A stretch of 64,000 nt of DNA from Gamsiella multidivaricata (GCF_025024155.1 NW_026251722.1:124001-188000), one strand, 5' to 3'; shown: positions 20,869 to 33,308, counted from the first letter of the stretch. Program-made: numbers and translations. Notes: generated by a model not told the origin, from the letters alone.

Positions 20869-23291
20869 CTACAGCTGCTCGCCGTTGAAGTTGGATAAAC
20901 CGTGGTAGCAGTGGTCCAGGGCACCGGCGTTGAGGTCCGGGTTGTAGGGGTCGGGATTGCCCCACCAGTAAGGCATCTCCCCACCCCAGCTCTGGAAGGC
21001 GAAAAAGATGACCAGGCCACTGATAGCAAGACCAGTATCGAGTGCAGCCGAGGTCAGGTAGTTGTAACGAGACCACCAATTGTACTGGTAGCGTCTCAAC
21101 AGGAAGGAAAAGATGAAGCCAACAAAAAGGCCGTTCGAGTACATGTAGGGCAGGCCTGGAGGCATGTTGGCTGTGGCAGCGAAGAGCACGGGCCAGTGCA
21201 CGAACTTGAGCCAAGTGACCTGGCGGAACTGCTTCGACAGGAGCCAGAAGATCAAAGGAAGGACGGCTCCGACGACGAAACCCCACTGAACGGGAGCGTA
21301 GAGCGCGCCATCCTGGCTACCAAACATGCGAGCGGGTCCAATGGCCCCCCAGATGACGGAGGCAGAGTAGAACGTCCTCGTGGTACGGCAGGTGAAGGGA
21401 TATCCCTCTGGAGTGCAGACGTTAGGGCGGGTGTTGATCAGCCATGTGGCAGTGGCGAGGTTGATGACGCAAGAGATGACAGACGAGATGAGCTGGGCCG
21501 CGAACATGATGCGAGGGGGGATCTTCATGTAGTGGCCTAGCTTGAGATCACCGACAAAGAAAAGGGCCTGAGCATTGAGGATGTAGCCGTAGGTCTTGAA
21601 GGTGACATTGGCGATGGCATGACCAGGAAGCAGGTAGCCGATAACGTACTCCGTGACAATGTTGAGGCCAGGCTGCTGGTTCGTCACAGCCTGGACGATA
21701 CCGACGGGAAGAACAAAGATGAGGGCGAGACACAAGGCGAGGAAGACCGCCCACCATGGCATGTACCCCCAGACGACACATGTCACGAAGCTGAGACCCA
21801 CGGTGACCACAAACAAGAGTCCATACCACCAGTCAGGGACCTCGGGGTAGGCACGCATCAGACGGCAGTGAATGTCCTCATTCTCAGCTCGTGCAGACCT
21901 CCAGCGCTCGACGATCTCCTGGCCGTTATACAGCATGACATGGACAATGGTGGCAGCGAGACCAGCAAATCCAACTCCATAGGCCAGGGCAAAGAACGAG
22001 TCCATGCGAAGGGGTCCATACGCCTTATAGGCTTCCTCATCAAAGAAGCCATTCGCGTCCATAATCGCGCTCTGGTCATAGTATGTACCGTTCTCCAGGT
22101 ACAGGTAGGGAACGACAATGGGAAAGTTCTTAGAGTGCCAGAGGTTGGAGTAGTAGGCCCATGGGACCATAATATAGGTGACCAAGACAAACCCAACGAG
22201 GATGTTGACCTGTGCGAACCAGGGGGTGGTCATGGGCTGCACATAGGCTGAGATCGCGGACCAGTCGAGGGCGATGGTACCGATGCCCAGACCGTTGGAA
22301 CCCGTCAACTGTGCGAGAATAACGTTGTCAGGGTTGATCCAGCAAATCCAAGAGATCACTCCGATGGTTGGGAAGATAAAGCCAGGGAACCAGTAGTAGA
22401 TAAAGGAGCCGATGCAGACGATCATGAAGTATTTCATCCTCGACATGCGGCCATTGTCCTCTCGGATGTGTGCGGGGTGGAGGGAGCGGAAAAGCGAGGC
22501 TGTCACCAAGTTTGAGGGCCAAACCATATGGGCGGGGCGGACCAAGAAGCGACGGAGCCCTCCAGCAACGGCAAATCCGGTGATCTGGGTGGTCAAAACC
22601 AGAAACATACCGGCGATGAAGGGCTTTTCATCTTGATACCAGAGCTTTTGGAGGATAACAATGTCGACAGCGTAAGGCGTACCGCTGTTGCAGGCGACCA
22701 TAGTGCCGATGAGAACGTGCTCCTTGATGGAAAAGGGACCGGGGTTGAGCGAGAACCTCCAGCCAAAGATGTTGAACTGACGGGAAGGAAGGACGCGCGC
22801 CATAAAGTGGCCCATGGGAAGGGAAAGCAAGGCGACAACAGGGTAACTGATGGAGACGGTGGTCTGGCGGAGATAGAAGAACTGATTGACGAAGGAAATG
22901 ACACAGGTCCAGAAAAGACCCAGGGACCACATGCGGAAGGTGTTACATGGGACGTTGGAGTCATCCGTGTCTGTGATTAAGAGGCACGGGCGATTATAGT
23001 AACGAAGGACGCGTGTTAGTTTGAGAATGGCGCTACAGGGCCGTCTAGGCAATGGGGATGAGGGCAGAGGTGGGTCCTATATGACTTACTGGAGATAGTA
23101 ATGCGGACTTCCTCAATGGGGGAGTCATCTTCGTCGTCTAGGAAATCCTGAGCCTCAGGATCAAGCCCGTACTTCTTGGGCTCATAGTCGTACTTCTCGG
23201 GCTCATAGTCGTACTTCTCGGGCTCATAGTCCTGCTTCTCGGGCTCGCAGTCGTACTTTTCGTTGGAGTATTCGAGTTCGTATTTCTCCAT
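20869..23291 (-). CDS. Oligopeptide transporter, OPT family, tandem copy A
   Basis: Plasma-membrane proton-coupled importer of small peptides (tetra/pentapeptides or glutathione-like), 767 residues in two exons (23291-23090 and 22970-20869). The long hydrophobic body has the usual OPT blocks: NTFRMWSLGLFWTCVISFVN, the cytosolic WRFSLNPGPFSIKEHVLI (family NPGPF motif), TQITGFAVAGGLRRFLV, SFIYYWFPGFIFPTIGVISW, LTGSNGLGIGTIALDWS, DIHCRLMRAYPEVPDWWY, VTNQQPGLNIVTEYVIGYLL, KLGHYMKIPPRIMFAAQL and the C-terminal GEMPYWWGNP. The N-terminal tail is acidic and carries tandem YDYEPEK-like heptads. The phase-1 intron sits at the same point as in copy B (after VRITIS), proving tandem duplication. It shares a 188-bp near-identical tract with copy B. 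Confidence 0.95.
22259..22446. repeat. Gene-conversion tract, OPT copy A side
   Basis: By eye, 186 of 188 bases match 26690-26877 in copy B, the two differences being C/T changes. Sequence on both sides diverges sharply. Confidence 0.85.
23170..23262. repeat. 21-bp tandem repeat in OPT copy A N-terminus
   Basis: Near-perfect repeats of a 21-base unit (CTTCTCGGGCTCATAGTCGTA on the plus strand), encoding repeated YDYEPEK heptads in the cytosolic tail. Copy B lacks it. Confidence 0.85.
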
Positions 23292-24802
23292 GGCAATAGG
23301 ATGGGACGCGACTGGATAGGCAGAGTTAGGTAGAGATATAAAAGGATAGAGGGGGAAGAGATATTCAAGTGTTCGTTTTTTTTTTGACGAGTGTGACAGG
23401 AGAGTGAGAGGGCGTGCGGATATAACAAGCAAAGAGGGAGGGGCAGGTGAGTCAAAGAAGTGGGTAGACAGGAGTTCACGACGAATAAAAAAAAAAAGAA
23501 GAAAGAGCCGGAGACACGCGTGTATTTATGCAAACAGGGGAGCGTAAAATATCTCCCTCGGCGAATTAAGTGCACGCGAAGGAGATGGTGGAGCCCTCTG
23601 TAGGGCTGCATGCAATAAGCTGACGGGAGCAACATCTGCAACAGAAAAGGGGCGATTGTTTACACTCAGCCGATTGCCACACTCTGCAGACGGTACTACT
23701 TAAAACAGCGCCCACCATGCACGCAAACAGTTGCCCTGACCATAAACAAACTCTCAATTGCATTCTTTCCTCGGTGCAAAATCATGCCAATCAGGCTATT
23801 GGATCCCTGCAAGTACCGGGGGATGTCAATGGGGGAGGGAAATGCATCGCGCAAGGTATGGTTATAAAAAAATGAAAGGTGGCAAGAGAAAACCTTGCTG
23901 CCATCCTATTTGAGAGCACCCACTATCATCAAAGGATATGAAATGCGCACAAACGTTCATACTTTGCGCTCGCAAACTGAAATCGGCCAGCCCCAGTTCT
24001 CATCGCCCATGATGCGCAAGTAGATTCCACGTCGTCTGAAATTTTCGGGTTGAATCTACTGCACTCAAATTCCGCGTCTCCTTCGTAACGTATGCGCGAC
24101 CATTTCAACAGCGCCAGTAAAGACAATCGCGTTTGAGACAAGAGTATATATACACAGTATGTGAACGTAACTAACAGAGTTGAGGGTAGCGAGGAAATGA
24201 CTTGCCTCGAATCTGATTCACATACAGTGCAGTCGCATCAGCATTCCTCGGAACATTGGAAGGTATAGTGCAACTTAAGCAAAAATGATGTACAGTACTA
24301 GTACACGATGTGCACAGAGTCAATGATGACAAAACTGAACCAGGTTCTGAAAAGCGCGGAATGTAGCCGCGCGCTAGTCCGAGCACTCCAGGCACGAGCA
24401 ACCACCGTTATAACGATCAAAGTTCGATGCACTAGAGGATCCTCGCTGCCCGAAAAACAACAAAACAAACATGCAATATGAACTACACACCTTTTCTTGT
24501 TACGTGGGAGGGCTCACTGGCCATCATTCTGCTTGTTTGAAATTTACCCCCAACCCCTGAAATTATTAATTACAGGTTGTTTGAGGTTAACGTGGATAGG
24601 GGTTGGGCATCTCGGCTTTGTGCAACCACGAACTTGGCATGCAGATAGACTTCACACATCTCGAAAACATGTTTGTCCAGGCTAGATCGTCATCTCGTGG
24701 CCACGTTGCAAAGATGTGTTGCGTCGCCGTAGACTGTGTCCTTGCGCCTACACGCCTGGGGCACCTGACGGATCTGGCCTCAATAAAGAAAAAAAAAAAA
24801 AA
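23292..24802. other. Spacer upstream of OPT copy A, nothing coding recognised
   Basis: It should contain the copy A promoter. Frames are short and discontinuous. No mobile element termini seen. Confidence 0.5.
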
Positions 24803-24910
24803 GATAAACCTTACCCAGTACAGATGGTCTCCCGTACGCTGCCAGTTTAGCAGGCACGCTGGTATTGAGTCGGATCTGCACTACACACCCTGGCATCGGC
24901 CGAATGGTAT
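24803..24910 (-). rRNA. 5S rRNA-like gene or pseudogene
   Basis: On the minus strand this segment follows the order of eukaryotic 5S rRNA landmarks: an early CGGCC near the 5' end, a GATCCGACT-like box A region, GCCTGCTAAACTGG (compare the usual CCTGGTTAGTACTTGG), then GGGAGACCATCTG and ACTGGGTAAGGTTT near the 3' end. A T run of about 14 follows (plus-strand A run 24789-24802), as expected for an RNA polymerase III terminator. It is about 105-110 nt, somewhat shorter than the normal ~118, and several paired positions look altered, so it may be a dispersed 5S copy that is decaying. Based on landmark similarity only. Confidence 0.45.
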
Positions 24911-25329
24911 TTACTGTATGAACGTGGAAAATGTGCACACCAAGATCTCTGCAGTAGGGGTTGGTCAAGTGCGCAACCGTTTCAAAGTATGTGAGCTGCA
25001 ACTCAATCTGGACGACCTTGCAGCACCCCACAGCTTTCTTTTGTCAGCGGGGACGCCTCCGTTGACAGTCTATAGATTGTTTCACTCATTGCCATGCAGA
25101 GGATTCGTTGGCAGTAACTGATGATTATTTTTGAATGTTCGCGCGCAGTCTACTATTACATGACTAGACTGTGTTAAGCTATGCTCTGTTTGTCCATCCT
25201 GTGTGATGCTATTTCTAGCTTACTTGTTAGGGTTTATGTTGTTGTTGTTGTTGAAGTAGGGGGTATGTATGCACAGGAACAAAACAGAGAAGGAAAAAAA
25301 TGCTCTCAAGGCATCGTCGCATGCTCGAC

Positions 25330-27613
25330 TTATTGACCATAGAAGTTCGCACCACCCAAGGGGCAGTGGTCAAAGTTGCCGTCTTTGGGATTACCCCACC
25401 AGTAAGGCATCTCTCCCTCCCAGGATTGGATAGCAAAGAAAATGATCAAGCCACAAATAGCTACTCCCGAGTCCAGGGCAGCGGAGGTCAAGTAATTGTA
25501 GCGAGCCCACCAGTCGTGACGGTAGCGTCTCAACAGGAAAGCAAAGATAAAGCCAATGAAGAGACCGTTGGTGTAGAAGTATGGAAGGGCTGGAGGCATG
25601 TTCGATGTTGCGGCGAGCAGCACAGGCCAATGCACGTACTTCAGCCAGGTGATATGAGGGAACTTATTAGCAGCCCACCAGAAAGGAATGGGAAGCAGGG
25701 CACCAACAAGGAACCCCCACTGAATTGGAGCGTAGAGAGCACCGTCCTTGTTACCGAACACGCGAGCGGGACCAATGGCACCCCAAATGATCGAAGCAGA
25801 GTAGAAGGTGTTGGTGTTACGGCAGGTGAAAGGGTAGCCTTCGTGAGTACATATGTTCGGTCGAGAGTTCACGAGCCAGAGAGCGGTCGCAAGGTTGATG
25901 AGACCTGAAATAATTGTGGAGATGAGCTGAGCCATGAACATGATGCGAGGGGGGATCTTCATGTAGTGGCCCAGCTTCAAGTCGGAAGTGAAGGTCAAAG
26001 CTTGGACGTTGACGATGTAACCGTAGGTCTTGAAGGTGACATTGGCGATGGCGTGGCCAGGTAGCATATAACCGATAACATACTCTGTGACAATGTTGAG
26101 ACCAGGCTGCTGGTTGGTCACAGCCTGGACAATACCGACAGGAAGAACGAAGAAGATGGCGATGGCCAGTGCCAAAAGGACGGCCCACCAAGGCATGAAG
26201 TCCCAGACAACGCAAGTAACCAATGACAAAGCGAGGGTGATGACAAATAGAATGAGATACCACCAGTCCGGGACCTCAGGATAGACACGCATCAGGCGGG
26301 AGTGAATATCCTCATTCTCAGCGCGTGCAGACTTCCAGCGAGCGGCCATCTCCTTGCCGTGATAGAGAATGACGTGGACGACAGTAGCAGTAAGACCGGC
26401 GAAACCAACTCCATAGGTGAGGGCAAAGAACGAGTCCATGCGGACGGGACCGTAAGCCAGATACTTGGCCTCATCCAAAACATTGTTGGTCAAAATCTCG
26501 GTTTTGTTGTAGGGAGTTCCATCTTCACGGAACAACGCAGCCGACAAGATGGGGTAGTTCTTGGAGTTCCAAAGATCAGTGTAGTAAGCCCAAGGAACCA
26601 TGATATAGGCGACCATGATGAAGCCAATCAAGATGTTAACCTGGGCGAACCAAGGAGTGACCAAGGGCTGCACGTAGTACGAAGCAGCAGACCAGTCGAG
26701 GGCGATGGTACCGATGCCCAGACCGTTGGAACCCGTCAACTGTGCGAGAATAATGTTGTCAGGGTTGATCCAGCAAATCCAAGAGATCATTCCGATGGTT
26801 GGGAAGATAAAGCCAGGGAACCAGTAGTAGATAAAGGAGCCGATGCAGACGATCATGAAGTATTTCATCCTCGACATACGACCCTCGTCATCCTCTTCAA
26901 CCGAAGCGTGCAAGGAACGGAAGAGTGAGGCAGTGACGAGGGTCGAGGGCCAAACCATGTGGGCGGGGCGGACCAAGAACCGGCGGATGGCACCAGCAAG
27001 AGCGAATCCTGTAATCTGCGTGGTCCAGACGAGGAGCAGGCCGGCGATGAAAGGCTGCTTGTCGCCGTAAAAGATGTTTTGGAGAATGACAATGTCGACA
27101 GCGTAGGCAGTACTGGTGTTACAAGCGACCATGGTGCCGATCAGAATGTGCTCCTTTAGAGAGAATGGACCAGGGTTGAGCGTAAAGCGAAAACCAAGGA
27201 TGCGGTACTGACGAGTTGGTAGAACCTTGGCCATCAAATGACCGATGGGTAAGGAGATGAGAGCGACCACAGAATAGCCGATCGAGATCTGGGTCTGACG
27301 AAGATAGAAGAACTGGTTCACGAAGGAGACAGCGGCGGTGAACAAGAGACCGAGGGACCACATGCGAAAGGTGTTGCATGGCATGGAAGGATCATCATGA
27401 TCTATTTGAGGAAAGATGGATTGGTTGTCAGAGCCATGTTACACGGTAGATGAACATGAAGTGTGCAGACGAAGCCAGATACATACTGGAGACGGTGACA
27501 CGAACTTCCTCGATAGGCGAGTTATCCTCCTCCTCGAGTTCAGCGTGGCTCTTGGTATCGTCGACACTGTCGGCATACTTTTCGCCGTATGGCTGGACTT
27601 CAGCCTTTTCCAT
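25330..27613 (-). CDS. Oligopeptide transporter, OPT family, tandem copy B
   Basis: Paralogue of copy A: peptide importer of 732 residues in two exons (27613-27487 and 27401-25330). The order of blocks is the same: NTFRMWSLGLLFTAAVSFVN, FRFTLNPGPFSLKEHILIG, TQITGFALAGAIRRFLV, SFIYYWFPGFIFPTIGMI, LTGSNGLGIGTIALDWSA, DIHSRLMRVYPEVPDWWY, NQQPGLNIVTEYVIGYMLPG, YMKIPPRIMFMAQLIS and the terminal GEMPYWWGNPKDG. The N-terminal tail is shorter (about 45 residues), acidic, and lacks the heptad repeat of copy A, but ends in the same EEDNSPIEEVRVTVS motif before the intron. A TATAAA-like element lies at 27861-27866 on the minus strand, about 250 bp before the start, with short GGTGAGATA repeats (27736-27778) in the leader. 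Confidence 0.95.
26690..26877. repeat. Gene-conversion tract, OPT copy B side
   Basis: The partner of 22259-22446. It encodes the conserved block from SFIYYWFPGFIFP to LTGSNGLGIG and its flank. Confidence 0.85.
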
Positions 27614-27860
27614 GGCGAGATGTGTCAGAGGGTGTGGTTGCGAATGCCTGCTTTGGAAAGATGGGTAGAGAAGGCCACAAGAGAGAGGCTAAATGGAGAC
27701 GAGAAACTAAAGATGGGAGAGGGTGGGTGAAACGGTGTGAGATAGGTGAGAAAGGTGAGATAGGTGAGATAGATGAGGGAACGGAGCGACTGTAATTCAC
27801 GAATAATATCCAAGACAAGAAAAAAAAAAAAAAAGAGCATCATGGCGGGAGGAGCAGGTC

Positions 27861-27866
27861 TTTATA
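27861..27866 (-). promoter_or_regulatory. TATA-like element of OPT copy B
   Basis: TATAAA on the minus strand about 250 bp before the start codon, with purine-rich direct repeats between it and the ATG. Position fits a fungal core promoter. Confidence 0.4.
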
Positions 27867-27879
27867 GATAGGCTGGTCA

Positions 27880-30700
27880 AAGCCATGTTCCCAAGGTCCA
27901 TCCCCCATCTACGCCTGTGAACCATGCGTCCTTTTGAGTATTTACAAGCAGGCTAGAGGTCGAGCATAAGGCAGCTTGGTCTGCGTCCAATGACGACGAG
28001 CTGCAGAAGCGCCAATCGTCGCCACGCCAGTCGAGCAAATGCGGACTCCGCACGACTCGTTTTAGCCAGATTTGGACCCGACGGATCAGTTCCCATTCGC
28101 TGGTGCTTGACCTAACCATGCTGCAAAATGAGACATTTTACTTCCATTCGAACTAGGGTTTGCTAAACGCGCGCTCGGAAACAACCTTTAACGTGCCCGT
28201 CGGCGATGTCAATCAATATGGACATGGGGAAGGTCGGAGGTCAAGTGAGGCGTCCTTCTTTAAAGCTTTAAAGCCATGTCGAATAATGCCCTGACAAACC
28301 AAACACAGGAAATGAAGACAAATTCCGATATTTCACCACTCGTTATACCAACAATGGTTCCGGCTTTGGTTCGGGCGTGGGAAGCCCATTCCTTGCTCAT
28401 GGGAAAACGGCATGCCAAGTGCTTCCGCCGGGGCAGTGCCGCAATACGCGGTTTTAACCAATTAAAAAGTATGCTACTTCGGGTCTATAGCCGAGAGGCC
28501 GCTGAGCTTTGAGCTGCGGATGCCATACTCCGAAACTGCAATAGCTCCAGCGATCTGTTCGGATGCAATACCTAGGTTCAATCTTCCCTTCAGCAAGTTG
28601 CGCACCTGAGTCATTCGAGGTATACATAAGCAGCGGCTAAATGTTTACGTTTCTGTAGATGCGCTGGCAGCTTCAATCCTAAAATGATGCCAGTAGGACA
28701 TGTCTATGCTGTCATTGTTGTTGCTTCAATAGACAGACTCCACAGCATGGTGGGAGAGAGGCAACAGCGCATTTTTAGCACGATCCAAGAGAATGCATCA
28801 TGGCCAAGGTATTCTACAAAAGGAGTCCAATTGATCACATGACACCCATCACGGCGAACCACGGCATCACCGAGATCCACTTGTGGGATCTGATTCTCGA
28901 GTTCATAGTTCACACTCACACTCCCACACTACTTTTGAAAAGTGCTTTCGGCAATACACGGCACTGCTTCCAGACAAGCATTAAAAGGTTGGTTCATCCC
29001 CATTCCCAATCACCGTTGAATTCATGCTATGATGATCATAAAAGCTAGTCTCGATCAAACCAGCCGGAGCCCGGCTTTGCGCAAGGGCTCCAGTCTAGTG
29101 TTTGAGGTGAAGACCGCGTTACACTTGACCTGAGCATCACTCCACTCTACCTACAGTTTCCATAAACCTCGCCCTAAATTGCAGTTTTATCATCAGTCGT
29201 GGTCATTATGATGCTAACACACACTGCTTTCTAGTGCCCAATGTTCAACATAGTTTACATGGGCTAGGAACGATAGAAGAGGGCAGATGCACCAACGATA
29301 GTCAGTTGACACAGCCTTGTGGTACCCTTTTTTTTTTTTTTTTTTTTTTTTTTGCCGCGTATTTTTTACTTAGCTTGCTTTCAGGAACAAAATAGCAATG
29401 TAATTTCTGCTGTACCGTGTACCGTTTCACAGAGTAGCTTTGGTAGCTCTGATAGGATGTTGGTAGCCAATAAAACAACTTCTGGAACCAGAAACAGCTC
29501 CTATGTGGAGCCAGGGCCTGAGGTCACCCAACTCGCGCGGTTTTATGTATGCGAGCGCAGGGCCTGAAGAAGTGGGAGGGCCAATGGCATTTGAATACAG
29601 GGGTGTACGGCGAACAAATGGGCAACTGGGCAAAGAACACCGAGACATCCATCATCATCATGAATCAAAGATAGGGACCACATAACACTCTTTCGCAACT
29701 CTCCCTTCCATCACTCAGAAAACCCATTACCCTACATTGAATCCCTTTTTTACTCGCTCGCACATGCATCTTCTCTCTTCTGTCTCGCTTCGCAACTGTT
29801 CTTCCATCTCCCTAATTGTCCCTGGGATCCTCGTTCCTTCAACACCGCTCATCAGCTTAGTTCCTTTGCCTAGCAACACCTGCTCAAAAAACATCCTCGT
29901 CGTTGTGGTAAGTTGATAAATCTAGCCGACACTGGCCCCTTCTTTTATGGTCCTGCTGTTCCGAAATATCGGTACGACTTGCCTTGTAAGCCATCAATAC
30001 CCATCATCCGCCCTGTTTTTATTCACTCATTCTATCCTCAGGAAAGGTATCTGTTGGTTACTTTTGGAAATCACATTCGATGTGAGCCCACAAACCCATT
30101 CCGTGATATGATCCTGGTCGTCCCTTGGCCAGTACGGGCTTCCCATATCTCTTTGTATTTGACTTCTGTGAGGCAGAGCACCGCTTCCATGTCTGTTCTT
30201 TTGAGGCGGTTCATTGCCCCGGAGACTGCATACGGTAGTTGATCTCTCGAAGTGGAGCGCAGTTAGTTTACTTTTGTGTCCACACTGTCGTGAGATTCCA
30301 CTGTAAACGCTACTCTCGATCCTGTGTATTACAGAAAGAAAGAGGGGATCAAGGCTGGAGGGATTGGGTTGGGCTATCCCTGAGTTTTTTTTAGTTCTTC
30401 AGGCACCAGTAGAAGGTTTCCAGAGTTGCGTTGCGTTGTGTTACGTCTTCTCTATGCACGATGCGATTAGTGCGGGTCCAATGCACTATGCGAAAAGTGA
30501 ACATGTGCGATTAGATATGGTTAGACGGCGCCTCTGGTGTAAACATATTGCAATACCTACCACTTTGTTGTATTTCCCTTCACGAGCGCTTTTGTTGACA
30601 GTTGGTAATCTTACAGGCGAGACCTAGACTACGCGCTTTTTTTTTTTTTTTTTTTTTTTTTTTTCCTAGCGGTACGCTAGACTGGAGTGTACATCATCCT
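27880..30700. other. Gene-poor spacer
   Basis: About 2.8 kb with no gene I can support. Short frames near 28276-28512 (+) and around 28700-29050 (both strands open) have weak protein-like composition but no family, no ATG-plus-intron model and no paralogue here. It includes T runs of 26 nt (29328-29353) and 28 nt (30637-30664). Confidence 0.5.
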
Positions 30701-30701
30701 C

Positions 30702-30709
30702 TATATAAA
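30702..30709 (+). promoter_or_regulatory. TATA box of the C2H2 regulator gene
   Basis: TATATAAA about 240 bp before the ATG at 30945, followed by a C/T-rich leader. It matches a canonical TATA box. Confidence 0.5.
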
Positions 30710-30944
30710 GTCTCAACATGATCCCCACCTCTCTCCCTCAACATTCTTCTTCTTTCGTGCTTGACCGAACAAAGACTGACAACTTCCTTTTACTCACCAT
30801 TCTGTTTCTGGTACCATTATTGACTATCCTACTATTCTACCACCATCTCCTACACGGTACCCTGTCGTACAAAGAAACATAGCTACGGCCATAAAATTAT
30901 ATACCTATAGTCCCTCTCCCAACACCCTACGTTAGTCCTTTTCA

Positions 30945-33308
30945 ATGGATATCCAGTACCAATATCCGGCTCCGGCCCCTGTCCCTAGCTCTGCTCCGTA
31001 CTACTCCCAGCAGTCTCAGCAACCACATCAGCAGCCATATGATCACTACTATTATGGTCATGCAGATCATGAAGGATATCCCAGCAGCAACGCACACTAC
31101 AGCAACACAGAGTATGATATCCACAGCAGTAAGCAAGCAAGCCCATCCCCTTTTAATAACGGCAACAGCAACGAAGGCAACATCAACAATGAATTGGATG
31201 CCGCAAATGACGGCCAGACCTCCAAGGCACACAAAGGCAAGATCTTCCAGTGCACTGGCTTTGGCGACTGCCGCATGGTGTTTACTCGGAGTGAACACCT
31301 CGCTCGTCATGCTCGGTAAGTTCTCGTTCCTGAAAATTATTTTATTTGAGCGTGCCGACGAAGGGGGCCGTCATCTTGACGACACCGGGATAAGAGGGTC
31401 ATCAGTAGCTATTGGGGATATATCCTCGACTTGGGGCCGCTCACGATTATGTCATACTCTTTATCCTCGTCTCCTGGCTGGCTGGGGGTATGTTCTACCC
31501 GACTCCGCTACATCCAGCATCCAGAGCATTACCACCGCATTTTTTATTGCTGCCGCAATGCACATTCAGTGGATGCGTTCATGCCTTTCTTTGCATTTTA
31601 TGATTCTGCTGTCATTCTTATTTTTTGTTTCCCGCATCTGCTCTGAACACAGCAAAAGCGAAAAGAAAAAAAAGAAAAAAGGGTTTGCTCTCATAGCACG
31701 CAATGACATTATCTACCACATGCTATTGTCCCTGGTTACCGGTATTCTGCGCCTCACCTTCACTCCTTGATGTGGTCACCACTACCTACTCTGATAAGGA
31801 GCCCTCCAATCCTTTGTAGAGCATGACGTCCTCTCATCTACGATTATTCTCCTCCCCCTTATTCCTATCATATACTTTGCTTCATTGTCCAATAATGAAC
31901 TACATCATTCTTCGCAAAGCTACGCGATGCTTACCAGATGCGCTTAATTATTATCATTTACAGAAAGCATACTGGCGAAAAGCCCTTCCAGTGCGTAGTC
32001 GAGGGATGCACGCGAATGTTTAGTCGATTTGACAACATGGTGCAGCACACCCAGACCCATACCAAGGGTGCCCATCCAGAGACCACAGAGGAGATCGCGA
32101 ACAAGATCGCAATAGAGAGCCGTAGAAAGAGCGAAGCCGGTCTTCTTGGTGGATCGACTGTCCGTCGAGCAAGCGTCAAGGGTCCTAGGGCCAAACGAGG
32201 CTCTGTCTCGTCCGCTTCCGGCTCAGAGTCACCCCGGAAGAGCCGCCATGAGCGGGTGCACTCTATGCCCATGCTCAATATGACGCCAGCCTCGCAGGAC
32301 AAGCGATCCTCTACTCCTGTCCTCTCCTCGCCCATTACTCCATTGTCGTCCTCTCCATTGTCTTCAAAGAAGGAGACACGGCAGCGCTCAAAGGTCATTG
32401 CTATGGAGGCTAGCAAAAGACATGACGCAGTCAGAAACCGAAGGGGATCCTTGGACACTTCTGTCCACCTCGCACCATCAGAATCTTGGTATGCGTCCAA
32501 GCTGCATCATAGACCCAGCCTTGACTTTGGACTCGATCAGCATGCATTTTTTGCCAACAGAGAGGCCCGTAATGATGTCAGTCGCGTGAACAACCACTTG
32601 CCGTCCACAAACACTTCTTTCGCCGGTCAGGGCGGCTCGTTCGGTCATCAATCATCGTCATTCTCGCGACTGAGACATCCGTTGTCCCCGGAACACTCCT
32701 CCCACTCTGACATGGACTCAGACGACGGCTCCGTTCATGGTCAGTGCCCTTCCACGGAGGACACTGTCAAGCCTGTTCCTCGCGCGAAGACAAACACCGA
32801 CGCACGCGCTGTTGACCCTTGGGACAACTGCACCCTTCCACCGTTGCGTACCTCATTATTTCTGCCTGAGGTTAAGCCTAGATTGCCATCAATCTCCTTC
32901 GGTCGAATTCGCTCCCAGAGCATCACTTCCGGTGCGCTCGGGTATCTCACAGAGCCTTACCCTGTCAGCAAAACACGTCGATTGTCGCTCGTGGATCTGA
33001 ACGCACCCATTCAGGAGGCGAACGTTGCCGCTCACCATTCGATGCTGCCGCACACTGGACGCACTCCCGGAGGCGTGAACGTGTCAGAGGATGAGGTCAA
33101 AGCTCTGGAGGCATTTGGTCAGCTTTGGTCTCAGGGCCGGGATGTGGAGATGCGTGAGCAGCGTCAGTCGACGGTACCACGCATCAAGACAGAGTTTGCA
33201 CCCTACGAGGCTCCTGTGCCTGGTCCTGACTCTGGACGTCGACCGCGGTCTGGCAATGACGACACATACGAGCATTGCCGCCCCGAGACGTCCATGCACC
33301 TTGACTAA
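30945..33308 (+). CDS. C2H2 zinc-finger transcription factor (two tandem fingers)
   Basis: Predicted nuclear DNA-binding regulator of 571 residues in two exons (30945-31315, 31964-33308). The N-terminus is Gln/Tyr/Ser-rich, like an activation region. Two adjacent Kruppel-type fingers follow: finger 1 uses C103, C109, H122 and H126 (helix TRSEHLARH), finger 2 uses C134, C139, H152 and H156 (helix SRFDNMVQH), joined by the canonical HTGEKPF linker. The 648-nt intron falls inside that linker region. The helix residues RSEHL and RFDNM resemble fungal stress/nutrient regulators of the Msn2 or Rgm1/Usv1 kind. The long C-terminal part is Ser/Pro-rich with several basic RRxS sites (RRASV, RNRRGS, KTRRLSL) that look like phosphorylation sites for basophilic kinases such as PKA. 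Target genes cannot be read from sequence. Confidence 0.88.

Noticed and set aside
20902..22251. Long plus-strand frames opposite OPT copy A
   Set aside because: Shadow frames of a codon-biased membrane protein on the other strand; no motifs.
28540..28600. tRNA-like B box (GGTTCAATC)
   Set aside because: No A box, acceptor stem or anticodon arm could be folded around it.
30942..31310. Hydrophobic minus-strand frame opposite the zinc-finger exon 1
   Set aside because: Mirror image of the Gln/His-rich plus-strand exon; the plus frame continues into two perfect C2H2 fingers.
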